Positions 41,935-49,698 of a DNA stretch of 64,000 nt are shown piece by piece. Every line of letters starts with the position of its first letter. The stretch's first letter is position 1. A program made the position numbers and the translations under genes. This stretch comes from Rhizobiaceae bacterium (GTDB taxonomy: Bacteria > Pseudomonadota > Alphaproteobacteria > Rhizobiales > Rhizobiaceae): assembly GCA_019635795.1 (NCBI GenBank), contig JAHBYV010000004.1, forward strand, positions 162,680 through 226,679, written 5' to 3'. The notes beneath the pieces were generated by a model. It saw nothing but the letters and a program-made list of their open reading frames with translations, ran no database searches and was not told the DNA's origin.

Positions 41935-42558
41935 ATGGAAGACAATCTACGCTTTCAGGATCCTCAGCCACGCATCCATCCAACAGCCGAACTGAAATCC
42001 TGTCGGTTGGGAAAATATGCTGCGGTTGCCGAACGGTGTGTTCTGCGTGAAGTCACGATAGGTGATTTCACATATTTCGAGCGCAATGCTGAAGCGATCT
42101 ATACCACCATAGGCAAGTTTTGTTCGGTCGCGGCAAACACGCGGATAAATGCGCTTGAGCATCCCATCGAGCGCGTGACGCAGCATAAAATCACCTACCG
42201 CCCAAACGAATACTTTCGTTATCAGGGGGTGGATGCTGACTTCCGCCAGTATCGTCGCGCAAAGGCCGTGTCGATCGGCCATGACGTCTGGATCGGACAC
42301 GGTGCTGTTGTTCTACCGGGCATTATAATTGGCACCGGCGCGGTGATCGGCGCGAACGCGGTGGTTACGAAACACGTTGGTGCGTTTGAGATTGTTGCCG
42401 GCGCACCTGCGAAATTCATCCGAAGGCGCTTTAGCGAATCGATTTCTGACCGGATTCAGCAGCTTCAGTGGTGGGATTGGCCTCTGGAAAAGCTGTTTGA
42501 CGCGATTCCCGACATGCAGGCGCTGTCGATCGAGGATTTTATTGAGCGCTGGACCTAG
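41935..42558 (+). CDS. Left-handed beta-helix acyltransferase (phosphonate-type hexapeptide family)
   Basis: A 207-residue protein with hexapeptide repeats: an N-terminal run (residues 15-70, IHPTAELKSCRLGKYAAV and CVLREVTIGDFTYF) and a C-terminal run (VSIGHDVWIGHGAVVLPGIIIGTGAVIGANAV, split here by short loops) with a catalytic-type His in the middle (LEHPIERV). This resembles the hexapeptide transferases linked to phosphonate operons (Phn-type acetyltransferase), but no phn genes are near. Substrate unknown. Its stop codon (TAG) overlaps the GST stop on the other strand within CTAG. Confidence 0.82.
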   Translation: MEDNLRFQDPQPRIHPTAELKSCRLGKYAAVAERCVLREVTIGDFTYFERNAEAIYTTIGKFCSVAANTRINALEHPIERVTQHKITYRPNEYFRYQGVDADFRQYRRAKAVSIGHDVWIGHGAVVLPGIIIGTGAVIGANAVVTKHVGAFEIVAGAPAKFIRRRFSESISDRIQQLQWWDWPLEKLFDAIPDMQALSIEDFIERWT

Positions 42559-43262
42559 TTCGGGCGCTTCGGTATTTCGAGCCCGCGCTGAACCGCCGGT
42601 CGAGATAGTCCGCGATCAAGCCAGGCGGGCACATGCTTCAACTCGTCGAAACGAACAATATCGCGCGCTTCGTAAAAGCCGATCAGGTTGCGAACCCAGC
42701 CCAAGGTTGCAATGTCGGCAATCGTATAGTCGTGGCCCATAAGCCATTCGCGATCTGAAAGCCGAGTTTCAAGAACGCCCAGCAGCCGCTGCGACTCCGC
42801 GCGATAGCGCTCAAGCGGTCGCTTGTCTTCAAATTCACGTCCTGCGAATTTATGGAAGAAGCCGAGTTGGCCGAACATTGGGCCGATTGCCGCCATCTGG
42901 AAAAACACCCATTGGATGGTCTGATAGCGCAGGGCAGGCTCCGTCGAAAGAAATTTGCCCGCCTTGTCGGCTAGGTAAATCAGGATCGCTCCGGATTCAA
43001 AAAGGCCGAGCGGCTGCCCGTCAGGGCCCTTCGGGTCAATGATTGCAGGAATCTTGCCGTTCGGGTTCAGGGACAAGAACTCCGGACCCCACGTCTCATT
43101 TTCGCCGATGTTTATATAGTGCGGTTCGTATGGAAGGCCCGTTTCCTCCAGCATTATGGAGACTTTTACCCCGTTTGGCGTGGGAGCGGAATATAGCTGG
43201 ATCACATCAGGATTCTGCGCTGGCCACCGCCGCGTGATTGGAAACGATGAAAGATTTGACAT
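42555..43262 (-). CDS. Glutathione transferase, YfcG/YghU-like
   Basis: A 235-residue soluble protein with an N-terminal thioredoxin-fold domain (VIQLYSAPTPNGVKVSIMLEE, and NPNGKIPAIID, ESGAILIYLADK) and an all-helical C-terminal domain (from about 130). The Thr-Pro-Asn-Gly start and long loop PKGPDGQPLGLF match the disulfide-reductase subgroup (YfcG/YghU, Nu class) and not a classical Ser/Tyr GST. The ATG at 43262 has GAGGAG seven bases upstream; the longer frame (to 43367) has no signal. It is divergent from the acyltransferase cassette. Confidence 0.9.
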   Translation of the reverse strand: MSNLSSFPITRRWPAQNPDVIQLYSAPTPNGVKVSIMLEETGLPYEPHYINIGENETWGPEFLSLNPNGKIPAIIDPKGPDGQPLGLFESGAILIYLADKAGKFLSTEPALRYQTIQWVFFQMAAIGPMFGQLGFFHKFAGREFEDKRPLERYRAESQRLLGVLETRLSDREWLMGHDYTIADIATLGWVRNLIGFYEARDIVRFDELKHVPAWLDRGLSRPAVQRGLEIPKRPN

Positions 43263-43398
43263 CTGCGCACTCCTCACAAGATGTGCCTGACTCATTGCTC
43301 TAATTCTAAACGCTACACGCCTTCGCGTGGGTGCAAAATTATTTGGCCAGGAAATGCAACCGGTCAAGGAATTGGCTTGATGCTAAATAAAATAATGC

Positions 43399-43411
43399 TA
43401 ATGTAACATTA
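43399..43411. promoter_or_regulatory. 13-bp palindrome in the AT-rich leader of the acyltransferase gene
   Basis: TAATGTAACATTA is an odd-centred inverted repeat with 6-bp arms, in a strikingly AT-rich stretch from about 43379 to 43424. It lies about 30 bases before the start codon, a plausible operator or promoter element. No regulator is encoded nearby. Confidence 0.4.
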
Positions 43412-43440
43412 TCTAATTAAAACTTGTGAGGAGTTGGCAA

Positions 43441-44271
43441 TTGGACCTCGGTGAGGTGGAGGAGCAGTTGCGTAGTCTTGGCGTTTCCTCTGGAGATGTC
43501 CTTTATTTGCGCGCTTCTCTCAGCAAAATGCGGCTTCAGCGTGCTGAGATTGAGACGGTTTTTCTGCGCGCAGTGCTTAATGTAATCGGGGATACGGGAA
43601 CAATAATCGTTCCGGCTTTTGTGCAGCAATACCCGCGCTGGAAACGGCGAATTCCCGTTTCGGACAGCACCACACCGTCAAATGCAGGGGCGCTTGCGTC
43701 GCTGGTTCTCGCTCAGCCAGGCTCAGTGCGATCCGGCCATCCTACGCATTCTTTTGCCGGTTACGGTGCAAAAGCACAGCAGATATTGTCCGGCCATTCC
43801 GGGACGGAACCGTGCTTTGGGCCCATGCGTCACGTCGTTAATCTGAACGGGCTCATGATGGTCTTAGGGTGCACGAATGATAGCCCGGGTTTCTCGACCG
43901 TTCATCTTGCGCAGTACGACCTTGGACTATCCCGCCAGCATTATCTCAAATTTTTATACCACGTGCGGTTCAAGGATACTCAAGACCGCGTTTCGTTTTT
44001 CAACCCTATAGAATCGCCTGGTTGCAGCAAGCAGTTCGGTCGCTTTTATGGAATGTACCCGGGCGAGAAACGAGGGTTTGTAGGCCAGGCAGAAGCAATT
44101 TCAGTGCGCGCCCGACATGCGTACCGTCTGGAAAAATCAATTCTCTCGGAAGATCCCGCATTCACGCTTTGCAAAGACCCGCGCTGTCTGAGCTGCGCCG
44201 CGAGGGGATATAACAAGTCTGGGATGGCCAAATACTTCGCTTCAAAACTCGTTGGAACGAGGGGGCGTTGA
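43441..44271 (+). CDS. AAC(3)-family N-acyltransferase
   Basis: A 276-residue cytosolic protein of the aminoglycoside 3-N-acetyltransferase fold family. Seen are the early DVLYLRASLSKM, the TGTIIVPAF strand, RSGHPTHSFAGYG (the conserved RSxHPxxSFxAxG motif) and NDSPGFSTVHLAQ (compare GxxNxxTLHLAE). The last residues include C-x5-C-x2-C (LCKDPRCLSC), possibly a metal site. TTG at 43441 is chosen since GAGGAG precedes it by seven bases; GTG 43426 has none. Many members acylate sugars or natural products and are not resistance enzymes, so resistance should not be assumed. The next gene begins one base after its stop. Confidence 0.85.
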   Translation: MDLGEVEEQLRSLGVSSGDVLYLRASLSKMRLQRAEIETVFLRAVLNVIGDTGTIIVPAFVQQYPRWKRRIPVSDSTTPSNAGALASLVLAQPGSVRSGHPTHSFAGYGAKAQQILSGHSGTEPCFGPMRHVVNLNGLMMVLGCTNDSPGFSTVHLAQYDLGLSRQHYLKFLYHVRFKDTQDRVSFFNPIESPGCSKQFGRFYGMYPGEKRGFVGQAEAISVRARHAYRLEKSILSEDPAFTLCKDPRCLSCAARGYNKSGMAKYFASKLVGTRGR

Positions 44272-44272
44272 A

Positions 44273-45559
44273 ATGTTCGCGCTGGCCAATTCAGTCGATC
44301 TCACTCCGGAGCGGCACATCAAGCTTGTTGGCTATGCGTCGCCCCCCAGGGTATCAACGGGGATCAGATCAAGGCTCGAATCGAACGCAGTAATATTCGA
44401 TCTCAATGGAGGCAAAGCCATTGTGGTCAGCATTGATGCGTTGTTTATCGGGTCAGCCTTTATTGAGCTTGTGCGTGAAAAGCTGGTTGATCCCACTGTC
44501 GAGTTGATATTCCTCGCCTCTCACACACATTATGGCCCGTCACTCGATCTTTCCAAGCCCAAACTTGGCGAGACGGATGTGGAATGGTTTCAAAATGCTG
44601 CTGAGATCGTAGCTTCCCAACTGAATCAACTGATTCTTGGGTCTCCCATCGCTGTGCAAGCGTCCTACGCGTCTGCCCCGTGCGAATTGAGCATATTCCG
44701 CAGGCGAAAGTTCCTGCATCCCAAGCGACGACCGCCGTTTGTGCAGCGTTCGGTTCAGATGATGCCAAATCCGCGCAAGAGCATCCCCAACGATCTTCAA
44801 CTATTGAAGTTGAGTTCAAGCGATGGAAGTCCAATTGCATTGATTTGGAGTTGGCCATGTCATCCTGTTGAAGCTTCGGACCGAAACAAAATCAACGCGG
44901 CGTTTCCTGGCGCGGTGCGTGCAGCTCTTCGATCAGAGCTTGGTAGTTCCGTGCCGATCATATTCATGCCCGGCTTCTGTGGCGACATTCGCCCGGCGAC
45001 CATTCACGCGTCTGCAGGTACTGCCTTTATAGACAGATTCAAAATTCCGACTGAGGGCGAGGTCGAAGCGTTCGAAGCTGGTGTAAGTGCTGTGGCATTG
45101 GAAACGCTCGCGTCTGGTTCCCCGTTGAACTTACCCCGAAACGCATCATACGGACGCGTTGAGTTACAACTGTCCGATTTGTTGGATGGTGCGGATTCTG
45201 CGATGCCAATCTCTCACCTTTCCTGCGGCCCATTCAGTTTGACCGCACTCGGCGCGGAGGTCTGTTCTCCTTATCTGGGTCATCTGGCTTTTGATGCAGC
45301 CCAGCCGGTATTTTATACTGGCTGTGCCGACGAAACTTTCGGGTATCTGCCAACAGACGTGCAGATTGCCGAGGGTGGCTACGAAGTGGAGCGTTTCAAG
45401 GGCTTTTTCGAGATAGCCGGGAGGTGGAAGCCGGATGTTATCCGAAAGGTTATTTTGAGCGTACGAGCGCTGCAGGACGGTAGGCGTTCCGGCTCAGGCA
45501 GGCTTCACGAATCCGTCGAGGACCTTTTTCTGTCCCGCCTTATCGAAGTCGATGGTTAG
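44273..45559 (+). CDS. Neutral/alkaline ceramidase-fold protein, cytosolic
   Basis: A 428-residue protein I place in the neutral ceramidase superfamily from its motif order: ASHTHYGPS (His84, His86), SWPCHPVEAS (His197), PGFCGDIRPA (residues 234-242), LGAEVCSPYLG (Glu329) and GCADETFGYLPT (Tyr358). Neutral ceramidases bind zinc through two His, a Glu and a Tyr; all four have counterparts. The serine of the GDxSP catalytic motif is replaced by Arg240, so ceramide hydrolysis is doubtful. There is no signal peptide. It forms an operon with the AAC(3)-family gene. Its last 21 codons run antisense across the 3' end of uvrD/pcrA, which suggests the reading frame was extended after insertion here. 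Confidence 0.75.
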   Translation: MFALANSVDLTPERHIKLVGYASPPRVSTGIRSRLESNAVIFDLNGGKAIVVSIDALFIGSAFIELVREKLVDPTVELIFLASHTHYGPSLDLSKPKLGETDVEWFQNAAEIVASQLNQLILGSPIAVQASYASAPCELSIFRRRKFLHPKRRPPFVQRSVQMMPNPRKSIPNDLQLLKLSSSDGSPIALIWSWPCHPVEASDRNKINAAFPGAVRAALRSELGSSVPIIFMPGFCGDIRPATIHASAGTAFIDRFKIPTEGEVEAFEAGVSAVALETLASGSPLNLPRNASYGRVELQLSDLLDGADSAMPISHLSCGPFSLTALGAEVCSPYLGHLAFDAAQPVFYTGCADETFGYLPTDVQIAEGGYEVERFKGFFEIAGRWKPDVIRKVILSVRALQDGRRSGSGRLHESVEDLFLSRLIEVDG

Positions 45560-48049
45560 TTTGTTGCCCTCTATCGCGGAAACGTTGCCATTGCCAAATT
45601 TGAGGTGAAACACACGGTCGCCGATGCTGAAAGGCGAGGGGGAACCCGATACGGACTTGGCGACAAGCTCTCCTTCTATTGTGCGACCTTTTACCGAGCT
45701 GCGACCAGCTCCATATCCAGAATCCGTCTCTCCATAGCCAATTCGTTCGATGCTATGGCCGGATCGTGAACCCCAGTTGCGGTCGGTTGCTTCGCTGCGG
45801 TTTGCCTGAGCGCGCGCCCATCCGGGGGTGGAGTAGGTGCTCGTGAAGCTGCGCTCCTGAACATTATCGAAACGCGAAGCGCCGTAAGGGTTCTGCCGAC
45901 CATAGCCGCCTCGACCGGGGGCGTACCCGGATTGGCCGTAGCCTCCATAGGAATTCCCGGCATCGGCAATTTCCACATGTTGTTCCGGCAATTCCTCCAG
46001 AAAGCGCGATGGAATGGTTGATTGCCAAAGACCATGTATGCGCCGGTTCGAAACGAACCAAAGGTGCAGATTTCGCTTGGCGCGTGTCAGGCCGACGTAA
46101 GCCAGTCGCCGTTCCTCCTCCAGCCCGGACCTTCCACCCTCATCCAGCGCGCGTTGATGCGGAAACAGTCCTTCTTCCCATCCCGGCAGAAAAACGGTTT
46201 CAAATTCCAGACCTTTTGCCGAATGGAGAGTCATTATCGACACTGCATCAAGGTTTTCGTTTTGCTCGGCATCCATTACCAGCGCTACATGTTCGAGGAA
46301 CGAGCGCAATGACTCATATTCCTCCATCGAGCGTATAAGTTCCTTGAGATTCTCAAGTCGGGTCGGTGCATCGGCAGAACGGTCGTTCTTCCACATGTCC
46401 GTATAGCCGCTCTCTTCCAGAATGGTTTCTGCGAGTTCTGTGTGCGGCGTGTTTTCAAGGGCCTTCTGCCAGCGTTCAAAATTGGCCGCAACTTCACGCA
46501 ACGCAGCCCGTGGCTTCGGCTTGAGTTCGTCGCTCTCGGCCAATTTGGCGGCAGCTTCCAGCATTGGTATGCCAAGCGCGCGCGAAGTCGCGTGGATCTG
46601 ACTTACCGTTGCTTCGCCCAACCCTCGCTTTGGCACATTCACGATGCGCTCAAATGCCAGATCGTCAGCCGGTTGGGCAACGACTCTGAAAAACGCCATC
46701 GCGTCGCGGATTTCGAGGCGTTCGTAGAAGCGCGGCCCGCCGATCACCCGATAATTCAGGCCAAGCGTTACAAACCGGTCCTCAAATTCGCGCATCTGGA
46801 ATGATGCTCGAACAAGGATAGCCATATCATTGAGTTTCTCACCCTTGCGCTGGTATTGCTCAATCGCTTCCCCGATTGCGCGCGCTTCCTCTTCCGAGTC
46901 CCAGGCCGCATGAACGTTCACCTTGGGTTCGTCCGGCGCGGGCCTATCAGTAAATAAGGTTTTGCCCAGACGCCCCTCATTGTGGGCGATCAAATGTGAA
47001 GCTGCACCGAGAATATGGGCTGTCGAGCGGTAATTTCGTTCCAGCCGGATCACTGTGGCGCCTGGAAAATCCTTGTCGAAACGAAGGATATTGTCCACCT
47101 CAGCACCGCGCCATCCATATATCGACTGGTCATCATCGCCGACGCAGCAAATATTTACTACCGGAGGGTTCGCCTGATCGCGCACACGAGGGCGCTGCGC
47201 CAGCAAGCGCAACCAGCAATATTGCGCGGTGTTCGTGTCCTGATACTCATCAACGAGAATATATCGAAACCTTCGGTGGTACTCGGCCAGAACATCCGGC
47301 CTTTCGCGGAAAATTTTGATGGGATGAAGTAACAAGTCGCCGAAGTCGCAAGCATTAAGCGTTGAGAGTCTGGCCTGATAGGCTTGATAAAGCTCGCGGC
47401 CCCGACCATTCGCAAATGCCCGTGCGTCGCCTTCCGGAATATCTGAAGGTCCGTACCCCTTATTTTTCCAGCCGTCGATTATTTGCGCGAACTGGCGCGG
47501 AGGCCAACGCTTGTCATCAAGACCTTCCACCTGAATCAATTGCTTTATCAGCCTGATCTGGTCGTCTGTATCGAGAATGGTGAAGTCGTTTCTGAGTCCT
47601 GCCAGTTCGGCATGACGACGCAGGAGCTTCACGCCGATCGAATGGAATGTGCCAAGCCACGGCATTCCCTCGACATTTCCTTCGCCAATCAGCAGGCCGA
47701 TGCGCTGCTTCATCTCGCGCGCGGCCTTATTGGTGAAGGTTACAGCCAATATCTGGCTGGGATAGGCGAGACCAGACGCCAGAATATGCGCGATACGTGT
47801 CGTCAATACCCGTGTTTTGCCCGTCCCGGCACCTGCAAGCACGAGTACCGGACCTTCAGTGGTTTCAACCGCCAATCTCTGTTCGGGGTTCAGCCCTTCG
47901 AGATATGATTGTTGCGCGCCGCGTCGGGCTGCCATTGCGCGCGCGGCAATGCCGCGTGGTTGACCTTCCGGTCGCGCGGGTGGGTCTTCATCAAAGAAGG
48001 GCATATCATCTGAGTAGCCGGACATTTCTCCCGAATGTAGTGATTCCAT
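45494..48049 (-). CDS. uvrD: UvrD/PcrA-type ATP-dependent DNA helicase
   Basis: A superfamily 1A 3'-5' helicase of 851 residues for nucleotide excision and mismatch repair or for removing transcription-replication conflicts. Motifs run in order: Q-motif GLNPEQRLAVE, Walker A AGAGTGKTRVLTTRI (about residue 72), Walker B VDEYQDTN, motif III VGDDDQSIYGWRGA, NYRST, motif V TLHSAKGLEFETVFL and motif VI LAYVGLTRAKRNL. The Gly/Tyr/Arg-rich linker (about 690-800) and a C-terminal tudor-like domain (VFHLKFGNGNV) resemble PcrA/UvrD. Its 3' end is overlapped by the ceramidase-like gene on the other strand. Confidence 0.95.
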   Translation of the reverse strand: MESLHSGEMSGYSDDMPFFDEDPPARPEGQPRGIAARAMAARRGAQQSYLEGLNPEQRLAVETTEGPVLVLAGAGTGKTRVLTTRIAHILASGLAYPSQILAVTFTNKAAREMKQRIGLLIGEGNVEGMPWLGTFHSIGVKLLRRHAELAGLRNDFTILDTDDQIRLIKQLIQVEGLDDKRWPPRQFAQIIDGWKNKGYGPSDIPEGDARAFANGRGRELYQAYQARLSTLNACDFGDLLLHPIKIFRERPDVLAEYHRRFRYILVDEYQDTNTAQYCWLRLLAQRPRVRDQANPPVVNICCVGDDDQSIYGWRGAEVDNILRFDKDFPGATVIRLERNYRSTAHILGAASHLIAHNEGRLGKTLFTDRPAPDEPKVNVHAAWDSEEEARAIGEAIEQYQRKGEKLNDMAILVRASFQMREFEDRFVTLGLNYRVIGGPRFYERLEIRDAMAFFRVVAQPADDLAFERIVNVPKRGLGEATVSQIHATSRALGIPMLEAAAKLAESDELKPKPRAALREVAANFERWQKALENTPHTELAETILEESGYTDMWKNDRSADAPTRLENLKELIRSMEEYESLRSFLEHVALVMDAEQNENLDAVSIMTLHSAKGLEFETVFLPGWEEGLFPHQRALDEGGRSGLEEERRLAYVGLTRAKRNLHLWFVSNRRIHGLWQSTIPSRFLEELPEQHVEIADAGNSYGGYGQSGYAPGRGGYGRQNPYGASRFDNVQERSFTSTYSTPGWARAQANRSEATDRNWGSRSGHSIERIGYGETDSGYGAGRSSVKGRTIEGELVAKSVSGSPSPFSIGDRVFHLKFGNGNVSAIEGNKLTIDFDKAGQKKVLDGFVKPA

Positions 48050-48180
48050 TGCGAAAGGCTAGCAATGTTTCTGGTTTGTACTGAAAATTGACAAAACGTG
48101 TTGGCATTTGGCCTGTGCGCCGCCGATCCTATCTGTAATTGTTCGGCTGATGATTTTTGCGACAACCTCCTGGAGGTAGA

Positions 48181-49584
48181 ATGGCACTGAAAGATTTGCG
48201 TGCGGTGCCTCGGAATGAAGAGGGCATCGCTGCTGTATGCGGGATATTGAAGCAGCGTTTCGGGGAGCGCTTCCATCTGAGTGGCTCTGTTCGCGAACAG
48301 CACGGACACACCACCACATACATTCCGAATCAAATTCCCGACGGCGTGGTCTTTCCTGAATCTGTTGGGGAGGTTCAGGACATTGTGCGCGCGTGCTCGG
48401 AATTTCGAGTGCCGATAATTCCCTTTGGCACTGGTACGTCTCTAGAGGGGCATGTGAATGCTCCTGGCGGTGGAATTTCGGTTGATACATCAAGGATGAA
48501 CAGAATTCTGGGCGTGAACTCAGAGGACCTGGATTGCGTGGTGGAGCCGGGTGTTACCCGTGAACAGCTTAATACTCACCTGCGAGATAGCGGCCTGTTC
48601 TTCCCGATTGATCCAGGTGCAAATGCAAGTCTCGGGGGAATGGCGGCCACGCGCGCATCCGGCACCAATGCAGTGCGCTATGGAACCATGCGCGAGAATG
48701 TATTGGCGTTGACCGCCGTCATGCCCGATGGACGGGCCATCAGCACCGCAAGCCGCGCCAGGAAAAGCTCGGCAGGGTATGATCTGACCCGACTTTTGGT
48801 CGGCTCGGAAGGCACTCTTGGATTAATTACGTCGCTGACGCTCAGGCTTGCGGGCATACCTCAGGCGATTTCTGGCGGCGTGTGCGCGTTTCCGAGCGTC
48901 GAAGCCGCTTGCAAGGCGGTAATAATGACAATTCAGATGGGCATTCCAGTCGCCCGGATCGAACTGGTCAATCAGCTTCAGATGAAAGCGATGATTGCCT
49001 ATTCAAAGCTCAATTATCCGGAAAGCCCTTGCCTGTTTGTGGAGTTTCACGGGTCCGAATCTGGCGTGGCTGAGCAGGCTGAAACGTTTGGAGAGATTGC
49101 ATCTGAAGTGGGAGGCGGCCCATTTCTGTGGACAAGTGTGGCGGAAGAGCGCAACGAGCTGTGGAAAGCGCGACATAATGCCTACTGGGCAGCCCAGAGC
49201 CTCCGGCCGGGTTCAAAGGCCCTTTCAACAGATGTTTGCGTACCTATATCACGGCTGGCGCAATGCATCGCCGAAACCGAAGAAGACATAAAACGCTCTG
49301 GACTCATTGCCCCGATCGTTGGTCACGTCGGTGACGGCAATTTTCATGTGTTAGTGCTTATGAATCCTGATGATTTCAAGGAGATTGAAGAGGCGGAGGA
49401 ATTTGTCGGAAGGCTCAATGAGCGGGCCATTTCAATGGAGGGAACTTGCACAGGTGAGCACGGGATAGGGCAGGGGAAAATAGCCTATCTGCGCCGCGAA
49501 CTTGGCGAAGCTGTGGATTTCATGTTATCGCTCAAAGCGGTCATTGATCCGCACAATATTATGAACCCAGGCAAAATTTTCTGA
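48181..49584 (+). CDS. FAD-linked D-2-hydroxyacid dehydrogenase (D-lactate/glycolate oxidase type)
   Basis: A 467-residue flavoprotein of the vanillyl-alcohol-oxidase fold. The FAD domain (about 35-215) shows IPFGTGTSLEGHVNAPGGG and GGMAATRASGTNAVRYG; the FAD-oxidase C domain carries the substrate/metal site GHVGDGNFHVLVLMNP and CTGEHGIGQGK. This covers cytochrome-linked D-lactate dehydrogenases (Dld-type) and GlcD, and I cannot separate them; no glcE or glcF follows, which favours D-lactate dehydrogenase. GGAGG lies four bases ahead of the ATG at 48181. The ACCTCC and GGAGGT just before the start form an inverted repeat that includes the ribosome site. It is divergent from uvrD. Confidence 0.9.
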   Translation: MALKDLRAVPRNEEGIAAVCGILKQRFGERFHLSGSVREQHGHTTTYIPNQIPDGVVFPESVGEVQDIVRACSEFRVPIIPFGTGTSLEGHVNAPGGGISVDTSRMNRILGVNSEDLDCVVEPGVTREQLNTHLRDSGLFFPIDPGANASLGGMAATRASGTNAVRYGTMRENVLALTAVMPDGRAISTASRARKSSAGYDLTRLLVGSEGTLGLITSLTLRLAGIPQAISGGVCAFPSVEAACKAVIMTIQMGIPVARIELVNQLQMKAMIAYSKLNYPESPCLFVEFHGSESGVAEQAETFGEIASEVGGGPFLWTSVAEERNELWKARHNAYWAAQSLRPGSKALSTDVCVPISRLAQCIAETEEDIKRSGLIAPIVGHVGDGNFHVLVLMNPDDFKEIEEAEEFVGRLNERAISMEGTCTGEHGIGQGKIAYLRRELGEAVDFMLSLKAVIDPHNIMNPGKIF

Positions 49585-49698
49585 CCTAAAAGAGGTTATT
49601 GCTTTAACGACCTGTTGAACCAGATTGTATATTAGCTATTTTGCATACCGTAGAACACGCCGCCTTGTGCGGCCAACCATAATAAGTTTGTAAAGAAT

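Noticed and set aside
43441-44271. Aminoglycoside resistance determinant
   Set aside because: The family fold is clear, but many members act on sugars or natural products; nothing nearby (integron, transposase, other resistance gene) supports a resistance role.
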